Part shown: positions 1 through 12,200 of the stretch, one piece after another
How positions within the stretch are numbered: position 1 is the stretch's first letter
How the letters are laid out: each line of letters opens with the position of its first letter
Assembly: GCA_905147135.1 (NCBI GenBank)
Contig: LR990041.1
Coordinates: forward strand, 23,357,712 to 23,421,711
DNA length: 64,000 nucleotides
Direction: 5' to 3'
Origin: Blastobasis lacticolella
Lineage: Eukaryota; Arthropoda; Insecta; Lepidoptera; Blastobasidae
Position numbers and translations under genes: made by a program
The notes under the pieces: model-generated
Database searches by the model: none
What the model was told of the DNA's origin: nothing
Seen by the model: only the letters and a program-made list of their open reading frames with translations

Positions 1-255
1 CAAAGTATGGAAAAAGTTCGATCGCGTGCTCAGGATTTTACGCGATTTTTAAAAGTTGGCGTCGTCGAATCGACGATGGTTAGTAATCTAGGGTTAAATA
101 ACCTCTATATTGTATAAATGTCAGTCATCATCATCGTCCTTGCGCTTATCCCGGCCTGTGCGAGGGTCTGCTTTCCTACACATTCTTTCTTATTGTATAA
201 ATGCCAGTACTATGTAATATTTACATTTTCTGTATTCATTTATATTATTTTTTAG

Positions 256-3200
256 ACGTTGGCTGTCACTACAACACAGATGTATGTTAACATTGGTATA
301 ATTATGGTATTATACTTTATGGAGCTATGGATAATAAGCGTAGCTATCAGCTTCATCTACTCTAGATATCGGGACCTATATTATTATGACTTCAAAGTGA
401 GGAATTTATTAGTATATTTGAAGAACAATGGGCTGGCATCGGCACTGGTCGAAAGCGTCGCTAAATATTTCCAAATGTCTTGGGGACGGAATAAAGGTAC
501 GTGTAATGACTTATTTTAACTTAACTGTAAATATGTCATCTTCTTGGCGTTAATGTCCCGGTTGTGCTTTTGCGAACGAGGGCCAGGGGTCCGCCTTGAC
601 CATTATCTAGAATTTAGCAGATCAGGTAATTACAGTATACCCATCTGACCTCCGCTGACGCTGCTACCAGGGGAACCTGACCAGATTCAATCAACCACAC
701 TGACAACATGATTGTGTAATCACCAAGAATCATGGATACAATAGGGAATATGAAATATGGAACAGGAATAAATCCATTTTATATTGTTTTCCTTTTATTC
801 AACTGGCTTTTACTGACTTTCAGGGACGTGGATCCCTGACATAGTACAAAGTGCGCCGCTATACGTACGTCAGGATATATACTCGTCACTCTACATGCAT
901 CATCTGAAGTATTCGAAAGTATTCCAGGATATACCTGATTATTTCCTATCGCAATTAGTAGTTCGAATGAAGCGTCTCGTCATATTTCCTGGTACGTTGC
1001 AATGTTATTCTATGAGCAAAACATTCCGGTTCTAAATTTAGACAACTAAATAAAGCCAAAAATAATAAGCGCATAAAGCGGCCGAAGCCGATCTAATCGC
1101 TTTCGCAAAAGTTGTCTGCTACTACTGGAACTCGAACTCGCTTTTGACCCTCTACGAAGACAAATTATGGCCGTATGAAGCCATTTATGGCTGTCAAAGT
1201 AAGCAGTCTGTAAAAACCTATAAAATCAAACACAATTAATAAAGTTGCAACGAACCCTACAACTGTGACTACCACACCACCAGCGGCTGCGATTATATTA
1301 CTTAAATACAGAAGACCACGATAAATACCATGGATATTGTTTTTGTTTTTGTTTTGTTTATCAGGCAGGCAGTTGTGAACAACTGTTGGGTTGCCTGGAT
1401 CCGGCTTCTCTCCTTCCTGTTCTGATCTTAAGAATTTGTCTAATTTATTTTTAAATCCGTTTGTGTTCCCTGCGGTTACCACCGCCTCAGGCAGCCCGTT
1501 CCAGGCTCTCACAACACGATTGGTCAGAAAGTGTCGGTGTGGGTTGTTTTTGGAAAACCGCCTATCCAGTTTCAGAGGATGTCCTCGTAAGTGGGGGTTT
1601 AGTTCAAGACAAATAAATTTTCAAACTCGTGGACATCGTAATGCCCGTTGATGATTTTAAATGTCTCGATTAGGTCGCCACGTTCTCTGCGTTTCTTTAG
1701 TGTTGTCAAGTTGAGCAGGTTTAATCACTCATCGTAAGTTAGCCTCTAAGTTTAGTTTTAAACACTTCTGTACCCACAGCTTCGTCATACGCTTTTATAG
1801 TAGGTTCCAACAGATATACATAATTAACCATTGAATCAATTTCGAGCCACTATAAAAAATAATTAAATTAAAAAAAGTTATTATAGTATATCTGAAAATA
1901 TAAATGACAAAAGTCCATAGAACTGAACTGCAGTTCTATATAGGTTTTTACTTGGTGGCTGGGTAGGCTGGGCGGGGTGCGGGGCGAGACGGCGTCCCCT
2001 CCCAGCCTGCCCCGCCGCCTGCACCATGGCATACATAGCGAGGCCGCAGGAACGGGTGGATTGCGCAACGGCCAGCAGATGTGCCGTGATGTTTAAAATA
2101 ATATTTATTTATCTACCATACCTACATATGTTTTATTTATTTTTATGTATTCATTTATTTTTAGTTATTTTATTTACTTAGTATAACGTCCGTGACGTAC
2201 CCAAACAATGGGCCCACAGAATACCAGCGCTGTGAGTCGTTTCATGCGCCTCACAGCACATGCTGAGTGGGTACCATTTGCGCTAGCCGCTGCGGCACCG
2301 ACAGTGTCATGGGAGACTACATTATATTGTCTTATTAAGATATTTTAAATGTTAATGTGTCCGTTGTCTGTAATTGTTACTGTTATTGTGTCGTGGTGTG
2401 CTATGTGTAATAAATGTATTTTCTTTCTTCTTCTTTCTTTCTTTCTACTTTCTTTTAAGTTAGCATGTAGGGCAAATATAATGTATTGGTATATAAGACA
2501 TTTGAAAAAAAAAACATAATTAACGTAGGCTCTGTGGGTTTCTTGCCGTTTCTTTACCACGGAGGACCACGTAGGAAGCGGCGTTACTCCTTCCCTTCCC
2601 ACACACAGTGTCTTTTGGTCGTAGCGGGGCTGAGGGGCGGGACATCCGCGCGGGCTGCGATGGGGACAGCGTAGGATAGGATAGGGCAAAAGTAGGGGAG
2701 GGTAGGTATAGGGTAGGGGTAAGCTGGAGTAGGGTAGGTGGAAGGGTAGGGGTGGGTAGGGTAGGATAGGGGTAGGCTACGGGCAGGGTAAGGGTAGGGT
2801 AGGAGCAGCTACCTATCACATGCAGCATCTGTGATGCATGCTCGCTTAAAGGAAATAGACGATGGCTGGGCCTTACTCGTGAACGGGTGCTGCCTTGTTG
2901 GACTGGCTTACTCTTGCTGTAGTTTTAAATGGTTTTTCTTAAGTATAGTGTGATGTTTGGGGTAGATGTCAAAATAAGTATTTATATTAGAGATGTAACG
3001 GATATCCGGCCACTATCCGGTATCCGGCCTATCCGGCCATAATTTACTATCCGGCCGGATACCGGATAATGCGTTAATATCCGGCCGGATACCGGATAGT
3101 AAAAAATGTATGAAAAGCTCATAAAAGTGATTTTGCTCATCGGAAAGCTGGGGGGAGCTGGGGTCTGAAGTGGTAAGAATAAAAGAAGATGTATGAAAAG

Positions 3201-6200
3201 AGTTGTGGATATATGCGAGGCTAAGGAATTGTGTCAGGACAAGCAAAGTGGCGGTCCATAGTCTCTGCCTACCCCACTTGTGGGACACAGGCGTGAGCTT
3301 TATGTATGTATGCTCATCGGAAACATATGCCCTTCCGTAGCAGTCGAGTAAAAAGTTGTATCAAAACGTTTAAAAACCATAAATATTAATCAAAGGACTA
3401 TTGATTATGTCGGCATCGGCACCTATTCTACTCGTATCGTTCATTTGGTAGGTTAGCAAAAAAATTTAATAGTATTCTGGTCTCTTCTTTTTGCACTATT
3501 CCTTTTCCATTAGCTGGAGTCAGCTCTCCTTGTCTGCTTCCTCCATATCTTTCTATTTTGAGCAGTAGCAGCGTCAATTATATTGTCCTTCAGGTCCCGT
3601 TAGTCCGCCGTCAGCCAGGTGACGTGTGGGTGTCTTCCGTGTCAGCGAGTCGTCGTCGCCAAATTTAGGGCTACTTGATCTTTGGGGCGGCGGAGCACAT
3701 GCTCACACCATCGCATTGAGCGTTCTTAAATTTTCTCGGGCATGGGTGTGACTTTGTAACTTCCACGAGTGTGGACATTACGTACTTTGCCCAACAGGGT
3801 GACACCCGCTGATCAGCATAAATACGCATTTTTGTCGTGTGTAGTTTTGACAAGTGCTGTTTAGTATTAATTATAATACTACATACTATACTACATACTA
3901 TGTACTATAAGTACATTAGTACTTAGTGTAATCATTTAAAGTCAATCAAGATACGTCTTGATATTATAGATATGAAAAAATATTATCCTGGATTAAAATA
4001 TGAATTTCTTTATATTTAGAGGTAGTATACGATGCCATTTAACCCCAACGTTGCTGTGGGCTAATGTGTAAGCCCGTATTTTGAAACTATCAATCCGTAT
4101 AAGGGCGGAAGAATTGTTCAGTTCAACGATCAAATTATTCACATTAAACGAAAACTTTAAATTACATAAACACATGCAGTATAAAGTCCCACGCCGCGAT
4201 TACAGCTTGTACAAACTTGTTCAGAGACTATGACCTGTGAATATCCGGCCGCCGGATATCCGGCTGTCCGGCTAGGAGACTGGCCGGATATCCGGTATCC
4301 GGTATCCGGCTAAACAACTATCCGTTTCATCTCTAATTTATATGTACCGCCATTCGCTGTCTTGCATTATACGATTGTACCAAGAAGACGTGTTTAATTG
4401 CGCTCCGCTAATTACCTGTGAACTGCTACTGAACTAACAAACATTTCATTTGGCGACGAGTACTGACCCATAGCGTGTATTTTTGCAAAAAATTAAATAA
4501 AAAAGAGAAGTGTTTGACGGAATTTCGGGGTGAACTTTGATCGTTGGTGAAAGTGTTAAATCTGTGCAAAAAAAAATGTCGGTGGGCAAGATTGGACCGT
4601 TCGACGTGCTAAAGGACAATTGGAGGTCATACGTCGAGCGGCTAGAACAATATTTTATTGTGAATGAAGTTAAGGAAGAAAAAAAGGTGCCGATTTTGAT
4701 AACAGTCATGGGTGGTGACGCGTACGACTTGTTAGTTAATTTATGCACTCCCGACAAACCGTCGAGTAAAACATTTAAAGAGTTGGTGGACATTTTAAAT
4801 AATCATCTACTACCCAAAACGAGTGTGTTGACGGAACGGTATAAGTTTAGGCAACGTAAACAATTAAACAGTGAGGGTATAACGGAGTACGTGGCGGACC
4901 TTAAGAGGTTGTCCAAGTCGTGTAATTTTGGGACTTGGCTCTCGGAAAGTCTGCGCGATCAATTTGTATGCGGTCTGTACAGTGATAGTTTTCGACAGCG
5001 TATGTTGGTCGAGGACGATTTAAAGTTCGACAACGCGGTCAAGCTGGCGGTGGCAATGGAGACGGCCGAGAAAAATGCCGCGCTGGTAGACGGACGGTCC
5101 ATGGCGGCGGCTGACACGGGGCCGGCGGTGCAGGTGCACGCGCTAGCGTCGGCGGCGCCGCGCGCGGAGCGGTCGCGCTGGCGGGACCGGCCGCAGCGCG
5201 CCGCGGCGCCGGCGCCGGCGAGGCAGGCTGGTTGCGCGCCCGCCCGCTGGCCGCAGCGAGGTGAACGGCCGCGCGAGTGCCGCGCATGCGGAGGAGATCA
5301 TGGTTTCGACGCATGCAAGGTGAAGAGATACGTGTGCCGTGCTTGCAACCGAGAGGGGCATTTAAAAAAGATGTGCCCGAGACTGAGAGACGAGTCGACA
5401 TCGTACACGAACCATTACATCGAGCGGGAGTCGGCTGGTAGTGATGACGCCAGCGAGGAGGTGAATAATCACTCATTATCGTCAAGTTGGACGGAGCATG
5501 GCCCCTATATAGTAAAAGTTAACGTAGATGGAAATATATTCCCTATGGAACTTGACACGGGTAGCGCCATTTCATGTATAAGTTGGAACGAGTATTGCAA
5601 GTCATTCAGTAAATATAAAATTATTAAATGTAATCTCCGTTTAAGATACTATACGGGAGAAACAGTGTTACCGTTGGGTAAAATTCGACCGCTAGTTAGG
5701 TATAAAAATAAATCGGTGAATTTAGATCTATATGTTTTAAAAAATGCTAGTACGACATTGTTAGGCCGGCAGTGGCTGAATGAACTAGATATTAAAATTC
5801 CGATTGTCGATTGTAGTTATCAAGAGGTGCTGGGCCAACAGCCCTTCAATTTGGAACAATTCAGTTCCAGATACTGTGAAGTATTCGCCGAGGGCCTGGG
5901 CCGGTTTACCGGCGGAACGGTGCGGCTGCGCGTGCGTGAGGGCGCGCGGCCGGTCTTCATGCGCGCGCGGCCGCTCGCCTACGCGCTGCGCGAGCCGGTG
6001 GAGCGCGCGCTGGACGCGCTCGTGAGGGACGGCGTGATCGCGCCGGTGGAGGCGTCGGACTGGGCCACTCCAATTGTTCCCGTGGTAAAGAAAGATGGCA
6101 CTATTCGTTTATGTGGTGACTATAAAATAACTCCCAACAAATGTCTCGAAGTGGACCGTTTTCCCTTGCCTAAGGTAGAAGATTTGCTTGCGAAATTACA

Positions 6201-9200
6201 TGGTGGAAAGCGTTTTACAAAGATAGATTTGTCTCAGGCATACGCGCAGTTAGTACTGGATGAAGATTCCAGTAAATACACGGTAATAAATACTCATAAA
6301 GGGTTATTTAAATAAAACAGGCTTATATATGGGTTATCCTCCAGCCCAGGCATTTTCCAACGAAAATTGGAACAGATGTTTGCCGATATTCCCAAGGTAG
6401 GCGTTTTCTTAGATGACGTAATAATTACAGGCGATAGCGAGCGGGAACATTTAGATAATTTGCACGCAGTGTTTCAACGCCTTCAGAAATATGGCTTAAA
6501 AATTAAAAGAGATAAATGCACATTTTTCGCAAAATCGGTTACTTATTTAGGGTATGTAATAAGCGAGGAGGGGGTACATACTTGCCCCGAGAAAATCGAA
6601 GCGATTACAAAAGTCAGCGCCCCTACAACCGTGACTGAATTGCGTTCATTCTTAGGTTTAGTTATGTACTACGCGAAATTCGTTTAAAATATAAGCACCT
6701 TATTGGAACCATTATATAAATTGTTAAAGAAGGATACTAAGTTCCGGTGGTCCCCGGAATGTGAAAATGCTTTTAGTGCAGTTAAAGAGAAGTTGGTGTC
6801 TAGCGAAGTACTAGCACACTACTCCCCGAAATTACCGCTGGTGCTGACGACAGATGCCAGCAGCGTGGGTGTGGCCGCGGTGGTGTCGCACCTGACGGGC
6901 GCGCGCAGCGCCGGTCCCGCCGAACGGCCCGTGGTCTACGCGTCTCGGGTGCTCAATGCAGCAGAACGCGCCTATTCACAAATTGAGAGGGAGGCTTTGG
7001 CCATCATTTATGGCGTTCGGAAATTTCACCAATATCTTTATGGACGTAAGTTTCTCTTAAGAACAGATCACAAACCTTTGGTGACGATTTTCGGGGACAA
7101 AACGGGAATTCCGACGATGGCGGCCAGTAGAATGCAGCGATCGGCAGTTATTTTGTCCGGATATCAATACGAAATTGAGTATGTTCCATCGAAAAGTAAT
7201 GGAGCCGATGCCTTGTCGAGATTACCAGTTACCAAAGAGAAAAAATGTAAAAACGAAACAACCTATATTAATTTTGTACAAGATTTTTTGCCGATTACTA
7301 GGGATCTAGTTAGAGAGACTACACTGTTGGATACGATTTTAAGAGAGGTTATAATGTACATTCAGTCAGGTTGGCCTAGTAATTGCGATAGTGAAGGGGT
7401 TAAGCCGTATTATTCTAGAAGGAATGAGTTGTACATAGATAAAGGATGTATTATGTGGGGCTATAGATTGGTAATACCAAAGAAATTACAGCCGAAGATT
7501 CTTCAGGAGTTACATATGGGGCATTTGGGAATAGTAAAGATGAAGTGCATCGCCAGGAGCTACGTGTGGTGGGCAGGCATCGACGGCGACATCGAGAGCG
7601 CGTGCCGGGCGTGCGCGGCGTGCGTGGCGGCCAGCGCCGCGCCGCCCCGCGCGCCGCCCATGCCCTGGCGATATGAGCCCGAGCCATGGACGCGTCTACA
7701 CGTTGATTTTTTAGGCCCATTCCACGGTAAAACATTTTTGGTTATCATAGATTCGTCAACAAAATGGATAGAAGTCTTTACAATGCAGCGAACATTGGCG
7801 AGTTGTATTATAAAGGTATTACGAGACGCGCTTTGGGCGCTTCGGTCTGCCTAAAGAAATCGTTTCGGACAATGGACCACCGTTTTCTAGTAAAGAGTAT
7901 GCCGAATTTATGACCACCAATGGTATTAAACTCACTTTTTCACCTATATATCACCCGGCATCAAATGGCGCCGCTGAAAACGCTGTCAAGCTGTGTAAAA
8001 GGGCAGTGCGTAAAGCAATGGAAGAGAGTATAGATTTGGAAATAGCTTTGCAATCATACTTGCTAGCCTATAGGAACGTTGAGCATAGTACCACGGGGCA
8101 ATCGCCGGCAATGCTGTTGCAACGTCGCAACCTCGGCTCGCGCCTAGATTGCCTACGGGGTGACGCTGCACGAGAACTGCAACAAAGAGTGCAGGAGGTG
8201 CAAAGAAAACAGACACAGAACGCAGGAGGTACAGAACGCCATTTCGAAGAAGGCGATAAGGTGTTGTATCGGGGTTTTGGTACTGACAAGAAATGGTGTG
8301 AGGGAGGTGTTGTCAAAAGATTAGGTTCACGTAATTACTTAGTCGCAAGAGAAAACGGTCCACTAATTAAAAGACATATAGATCAACTTAAGATGATGAT
8401 CTACTCTCGACCCATGTTTGACGTGGCGTGCCCCAGTTCGCCACCTGCTGCCGGCGAGGCGGCCGTAGCCAATCCGTCGGCTCACGAGCTGGCGAGCGCG
8501 TCGAGCGCGGGCTTGCCTTCAGTGGGACCACCACCAGGGTCGGTTACCCCAAGGAAAACCGCGCCCATTATCATGTCCGCCCCGGTCACAGATACCTCAG
8601 AACCGAACATGGACCGCCCTAAGCGCCAGAGAGTTCCGGACAAACGGTATGGATTGGAATTCGATTAGTGTCGAATTAGGTTAAGTCACAAGTTCTGTTT
8701 ACCTATATATATTTCATTCTATTCTATATATAGTTCTGTTTACCTATATATAGTTAACATTTCATTGTTTTTTTTAAATAGATACATTAGTACTTATTAA
8801 GGGTGAGGGTGTGATGTTTGGGGTAGATGTCAAAATAAGTATTTATATGTACCGCCATTCGCTGTCTTGCATTATACGATTGTACCAAGAAGACGTGTTT
8901 AATTGCGCTCCGCTAATTACCTGTGAACTGATACTGAACTAACAAACATTTCATATAGTATAGGTTATTATGTATTATGTCGGGCACTGACCGTCTGGTA
9001 TTGTCGGACATGGTCCGGCCGTTGTCGGCGAGGGGTGGGTGTGCTGCGGCTATAGGGCGGCATGTCACTGTGTGTTTCCTTCTTATTTTCCTAACCCCTC
9101 CTCTTCGACGATTGAAAGAAATATGTAATGTCGTACTCAATAAAGTGATTTTGACTTTTAACTTTTGACATCATCAGCTTTATCAGAATCCAATTCGAGT

Positions 9201-12200
9201 TAAAGTCATTAAAGTTTGCCAGACTTGTCTACACTTAGAAATTAGGAAATTGAGGAGCTCTTGCAACATGTAGCTAATGTAAAAACTCAATTTCAATGGT
9301 AGAATTTCATCTGCCTTAAAGTTATCGATTGTAAAACCCTTGTATAAAAAAGGAGAGCCAGCTGACATGTCTAAGTATAGGCCAATCATTCGAGTTTCTG
9401 TACTTTACAAAGTTTTTGAGAAAGTGTTTCATATAAGCCAAGCGAAAAAACAATAGGTATGGTTTCCAAAAAGGAAAATCGACATCAAAATTCAAAATTC
9501 AAAATTTCTTTTTTGATTAGGACATTAAATATCTCTTTCAATTGTCAAAAAGGAGGGGGGTAGGAAAGTAGGAAGGAAATACACAGTGACACGCTGACCG
9601 CCCTATGGCCGTAGATAAACGTATCCCTCGCCAACCACGACTGAACCGTGCTCGACAATGCCAGGCAGAGCCGGAACGCTATATTAACATCCGTGGCCTG
9701 TTATAACATTGTGGGACAAACCTCAGATATTTTGTATAGACCTATCCCAGTCTCTATGATCCTCTTTGATCTTTGTAGACCTTTTGTTTGACTCTCCTTA
9801 ATAAACTAGAGGTTTATGGAGTACGAAGCATTCGCTGAGTTGGTTTAAGTCATACTAAATTGACAGAGTACAAAAGATCTACATGCCGTCATATGTGCAT
9901 ATATTATCATTATCATCAGTTTTTAATCCTTGTTCCAAATTTTACTACAGGGAATACAATTGTACAAGAGGGCGAAGCCAGATCAGTAATGTACTTCGTA
10001 CATGAGGGAGAAATCGAACAGTGGGTCACGGACAATTAGTAAGTCATTTAAAAGAGTTGTATGAAAAATAAACTTTGTCTTCATAATACCACCTCCCGTA
10101 GTATAGCACGTTGTGAATCGATGAATGAGTGTCAATTGATTTGTGATTATGGTCCGAATAACATAGGATACATTTTATTTATGAGGTAAATTTATTTCAA
10201 TTATGCGGATAGTATTTCATCGAGCGAATATAAATTCTAATTTTTGGTTTCAAGGGCGTCTAACCGCGAGTGACTATAAATGAGATAAACAATATTTTGA
10301 GTTACTTACAAGGTAAGTCCACTTACCCGAAAACATAAAATTGAAGGAAACTTTGTGGGCGTGTAGAGTATGTGTATGTTACTCTGAACACCACCATATA
10401 CTTAAAATTAATGAATCTTAAAATTGATGATTCTCAGTTTGGTTTTCGTCCCGGTATTTCCAATTACTGCGTGCACCGTAAAACCTCGGCTTATGCTTGC
10501 TTTTTAAACTATGAATTGTGAAATTCTCTGGCCGTGGTCGGACATCCGACCAAGGTCTAACTCTAAAAGTGACTTTAATTTGTACATCATAAGCATTAGT
10601 ATAGGTCTCTTCAGGGGCCGTGCAACGCATTCGTAACTCCTCTGGTGCTGCTGATGTCCATAGGCGGCAGTGACCACTTTCCATCAGCTGGCCCGCTTGC
10701 CTGTTTGTTTGCCGTTTAACATAAAAAAAATTGTATCGACTGCAACTGACGGTTGGTCGGCTCCAGCCAAATCGGAGCGTCTGTTACTAGTGTTCGTCAT
10801 TGCTCCAAACTGATTTTTACTTTGTTCCATTCTAGCGGTGATACGAGGATGATGAGTGTGATAATGCAGAACCAGTGTTTTGGCAACAGCGCCGGACTGC
10901 TCGGCACCACGTACCTGTTCACGTACAAAACCAGAACGGTACAAGGTTACTTACGACACCATAGTGAAAATCTCATACAGCCTATACGTTTTTTTTATTT
11001 TATTTTTTTATTTTATTAATAATAGGCTTGCATTAGACCTCAACTCACCCTCGTTATAAAAAAAAATCTTGGGGTTGACGTCCCGGTTGTGCTCTCGCCC
11101 ACGAGGTCCGAGGTATGCCTAGACCATGATTTAGGATTTAGCAGATCAGATAATTATCGATTTGGCAGATCAGGTAATTACAGTAGAGCCATCTGACCTC
11201 CGTGACCCTGCTACCAGAGGAACCTGATCAGATTGGATTATGGTTACTCATTCCGTTGCATGAATGTGCAGGTTTCATCGCGATGTTTTCCCTCACCGTA
11301 AGAGCATACGTTATAATGTTATAACGCAATTCTAGTTCACGAAATGTACTACTTTATGTTCGATGCACAGTAGAGGAAACTGAATGTTTAATAGTTTCCC
11401 CATCGCGCATATAAACCATGCATAAGTTGGACAATAGCAAACACGGCCAATTTCAGACTCACGTTCAGTCATTCAGTTCCCTTGATTGTTCATTTTCTGT
11501 AAACCTTCTTTATTAAATTTTTTTATCAGACTGTTTAGTTGTCGAATGCAGTGCACGTAACTCCCCACGTACCGCGTAGGAATTTATTTCGAATTCACGC
11601 ACAATGCTTCTATACTGGGTCTGTGCTCAGTGCTCATTTTTTGTTATTCTACAAAGTGACAAACGGGCAGATAGCTCACCTGATAGTAAGCGGTAACTAT
11701 CGCCCATTTCATCTACGATTCATGCATTTAGGTTGGAGGCAACAAAAATGCAAAACGTTGGTACGCAGACAGTGGCACTGTGAGGACTAAAATGGAACGC
11801 TTGATGTATGTAATTGCCGGCTTCCTTATCCATCAAACCGGAACACAACAATGCACGCATAAGTTGTTCTAGAGGTTTTCCCTGGAGAGTACAACATGCG
11901 AGTTCTTCAAGAAAGGGGTTAAAAGGTTTTTACGGGGTTGGCGACGCGTGGGTGATGCTCCTGGTATTGCAAACGTTCATAGGCTGCGGTGACTGCTTAC
12001 CATCAGGCAGGCCGCAAGCTTGTTTGCCACCTTAGTGGTATAAAAACAAAAGATAAAAAATAAAGTAAAGTAAAAGTAAAGCAAATGTAACGCAAAAATA
12101 AAGCAAGAGTAAAAGCAAAATAAAAAACAGAGTCACAGTAGAGTCAAAGCAGAGTTAAAGTAGAGTAAAGTCGACTCTACACAAACCCTGGAAGGAAACC

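Larger units (their letters stand above)
2949..8953 (+). mobile_element. Ty3/gypsy-like LTR retrotransposon, full-length but pol-defective
   Basis: Bounded by a 5-bp target duplication TATAG (2944-2948 and 8954-8958). Each LTR is 144 bases, TG...CA; the 5' copy is 2949-2987 plus 4344-4448, split by a hAT element, and the 3' copy is 8810-8953. The two LTRs differ at one base in 144 (C/A in the motif AACTGMTACTG). Coding order is gag, aspartic protease, RT, RNase H, integrase. A purine-rich tract (AAGGGTGAGGG) precedes the 3' LTR. The element sits in intron 2 of the channel gene, in the same orientation. Confidence 0.93.

Noticed and set aside
2660..2815. Possible telomeric DNA (TAGGG repeats)
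   Set aside because: Insect telomeres are TTAGG; units here are irregular and internal, and resemble the Helitron array.
5039..5485. Long minus-strand frames opposite the gypsy gag
   Set aside because: GC-rich Arg/Pro shadow of the plus-strand gag with no family signature.
10839..11019. Continuing channel exon 4 through to 11019 or using the GT at 10946 as donor
   Set aside because: The 10946 donor leaves the last exon out of frame. The donor at 10939 gives a phase-0 joint that the paralogous gene also uses.
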